This document shows positions 63,820-64,000 of a DNA stretch of 64,000 bases, piece after piece (position 1 is the first letter of the stretch; every line of letters starts with the position of its first letter). The DNA lies in the NCBI GenBank assembly GCA_019096065.1, contig JAGUCH010000003.1:620001-684000 (forward strand), given 5' to 3'. This DNA is from Paracyclopina nana (lineage: Eukaryota; Arthropoda; Copepoda; Cyclopoida; Cyclopettidae). The notes beneath the pieces were generated by a model. The model made no database searches, was not told the DNA's origin, and saw only the letters and a list, made by a program, of their open reading frames with translations. The translations under genes and the position numbers were made by a program.

Positions 63820-64000
63820 GTAATGAATCCTCAATACTTTCTTAATTTATGATTGGCTTTTTATAGTCGAGCCAGGAATTTCAATCGAGCTATTAAAGCA
63901 AGGTGAAATTCACATGCAGGTATTCTAAGTAAGAAAACACTGTACACAGCAAATGTCATGAGTTAGCTAGCTGCAGCTTGCGGATAGAATTTCAATCCTT

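Larger units (their letters stand above)
62171..64000. other. Intergenic with minisatellites and a possible gene start
   Basis: No gene is certain. The structured parts are the arrays listed separately and a candidate exon near the end. Confidence 0.5.

Overview
This 64 kb window is animal nuclear DNA, most likely from an arthropod and plausibly a crustacean (copepod-like). The evidence is a cuticle-type structural protein with a TATA/Inr promoter, many intron-split genes with mostly 33-66 nt introns, two GC-AG introns, several motile-cilium genes and a heavy load of inverted-repeat DNA. The taxon is an inference; no marker in the window fixes the species.

Layout, left to right. 1-430: 3' end of a DOMON-domain, probably GPI-anchored protein. 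578-4682: a foldback element with ~420 bp terminal inverted repeats, filled with short repeated phrases. 5004-6610 (-): ankyrin-repeat protein. 6611-9326: largely intergenic, with a hAT MITE and an unrecognised candidate first exon. 9327-15075 (-): a complete Ty3/gypsy LTR retrotransposon with LTRs that look identical and a textbook -1 frameshift cassette. 15777-16170: Tc1/mariner-like MITE. 16361-17359 (-): Cys-rich secreted protein. 17640-21898 (-): two tandem beta-1,3-glucuronyltransferase (B3GAT family) genes. 22417-23490 (+): TPGS2. 25414-36153 (+): DRC4/GAS8, whose third intron holds an 8 kb foldback/satellite element with a near-perfect 2.6 kb palindrome. 36.7-37.2 kb: 9-bp minisatellite. 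39333-40349 (+): intronless 7TM protein. 40478-43237 (-): CUB-like plus Kelch-like secreted protein. 44080-44712 (+): cuticle protein. 44926-46031 (-): eIF2B beta. 47321-48761 (+): mitochondrial ribosomal protein mL38. 48849-51554 (-): mucin-like, Cys-rich secreted protein. 51880-54071 (+): CAML (GET2) and ALG8 only 7 nt apart. 54149-55280 (-): DEG/ENaC channel, with a decayed paralogue behind it. 57195-57964 (-): ROPN1L. 58.0-59.0 kb: another foldback element. 59084-62170 (-): glutaminase-like protein that lacks the catalytic Ser-Lys pair. 62.2-64 kb: minisatellites and a possible new gene start.

Functional themes. Three genes serve motile cilia or flagella (TPGS2, DRC4, ROPN1L). CAML and ALG8 both act at the ER membrane, and their spacing suggests a single dicistronic transcript. 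The glucuronyltransferase pair arose by local duplication. The DEG/ENaC pair is also local, but one copy has died. The most unusual material is the foldback DNA: several elements share one architecture (inverted arms built from a short reiterated phrase) while each uses a different phrase. Gene models were built by hand from splice signals, and every exon junction listed keeps reading phase. Coordinates of diffuse repeats are approximate.
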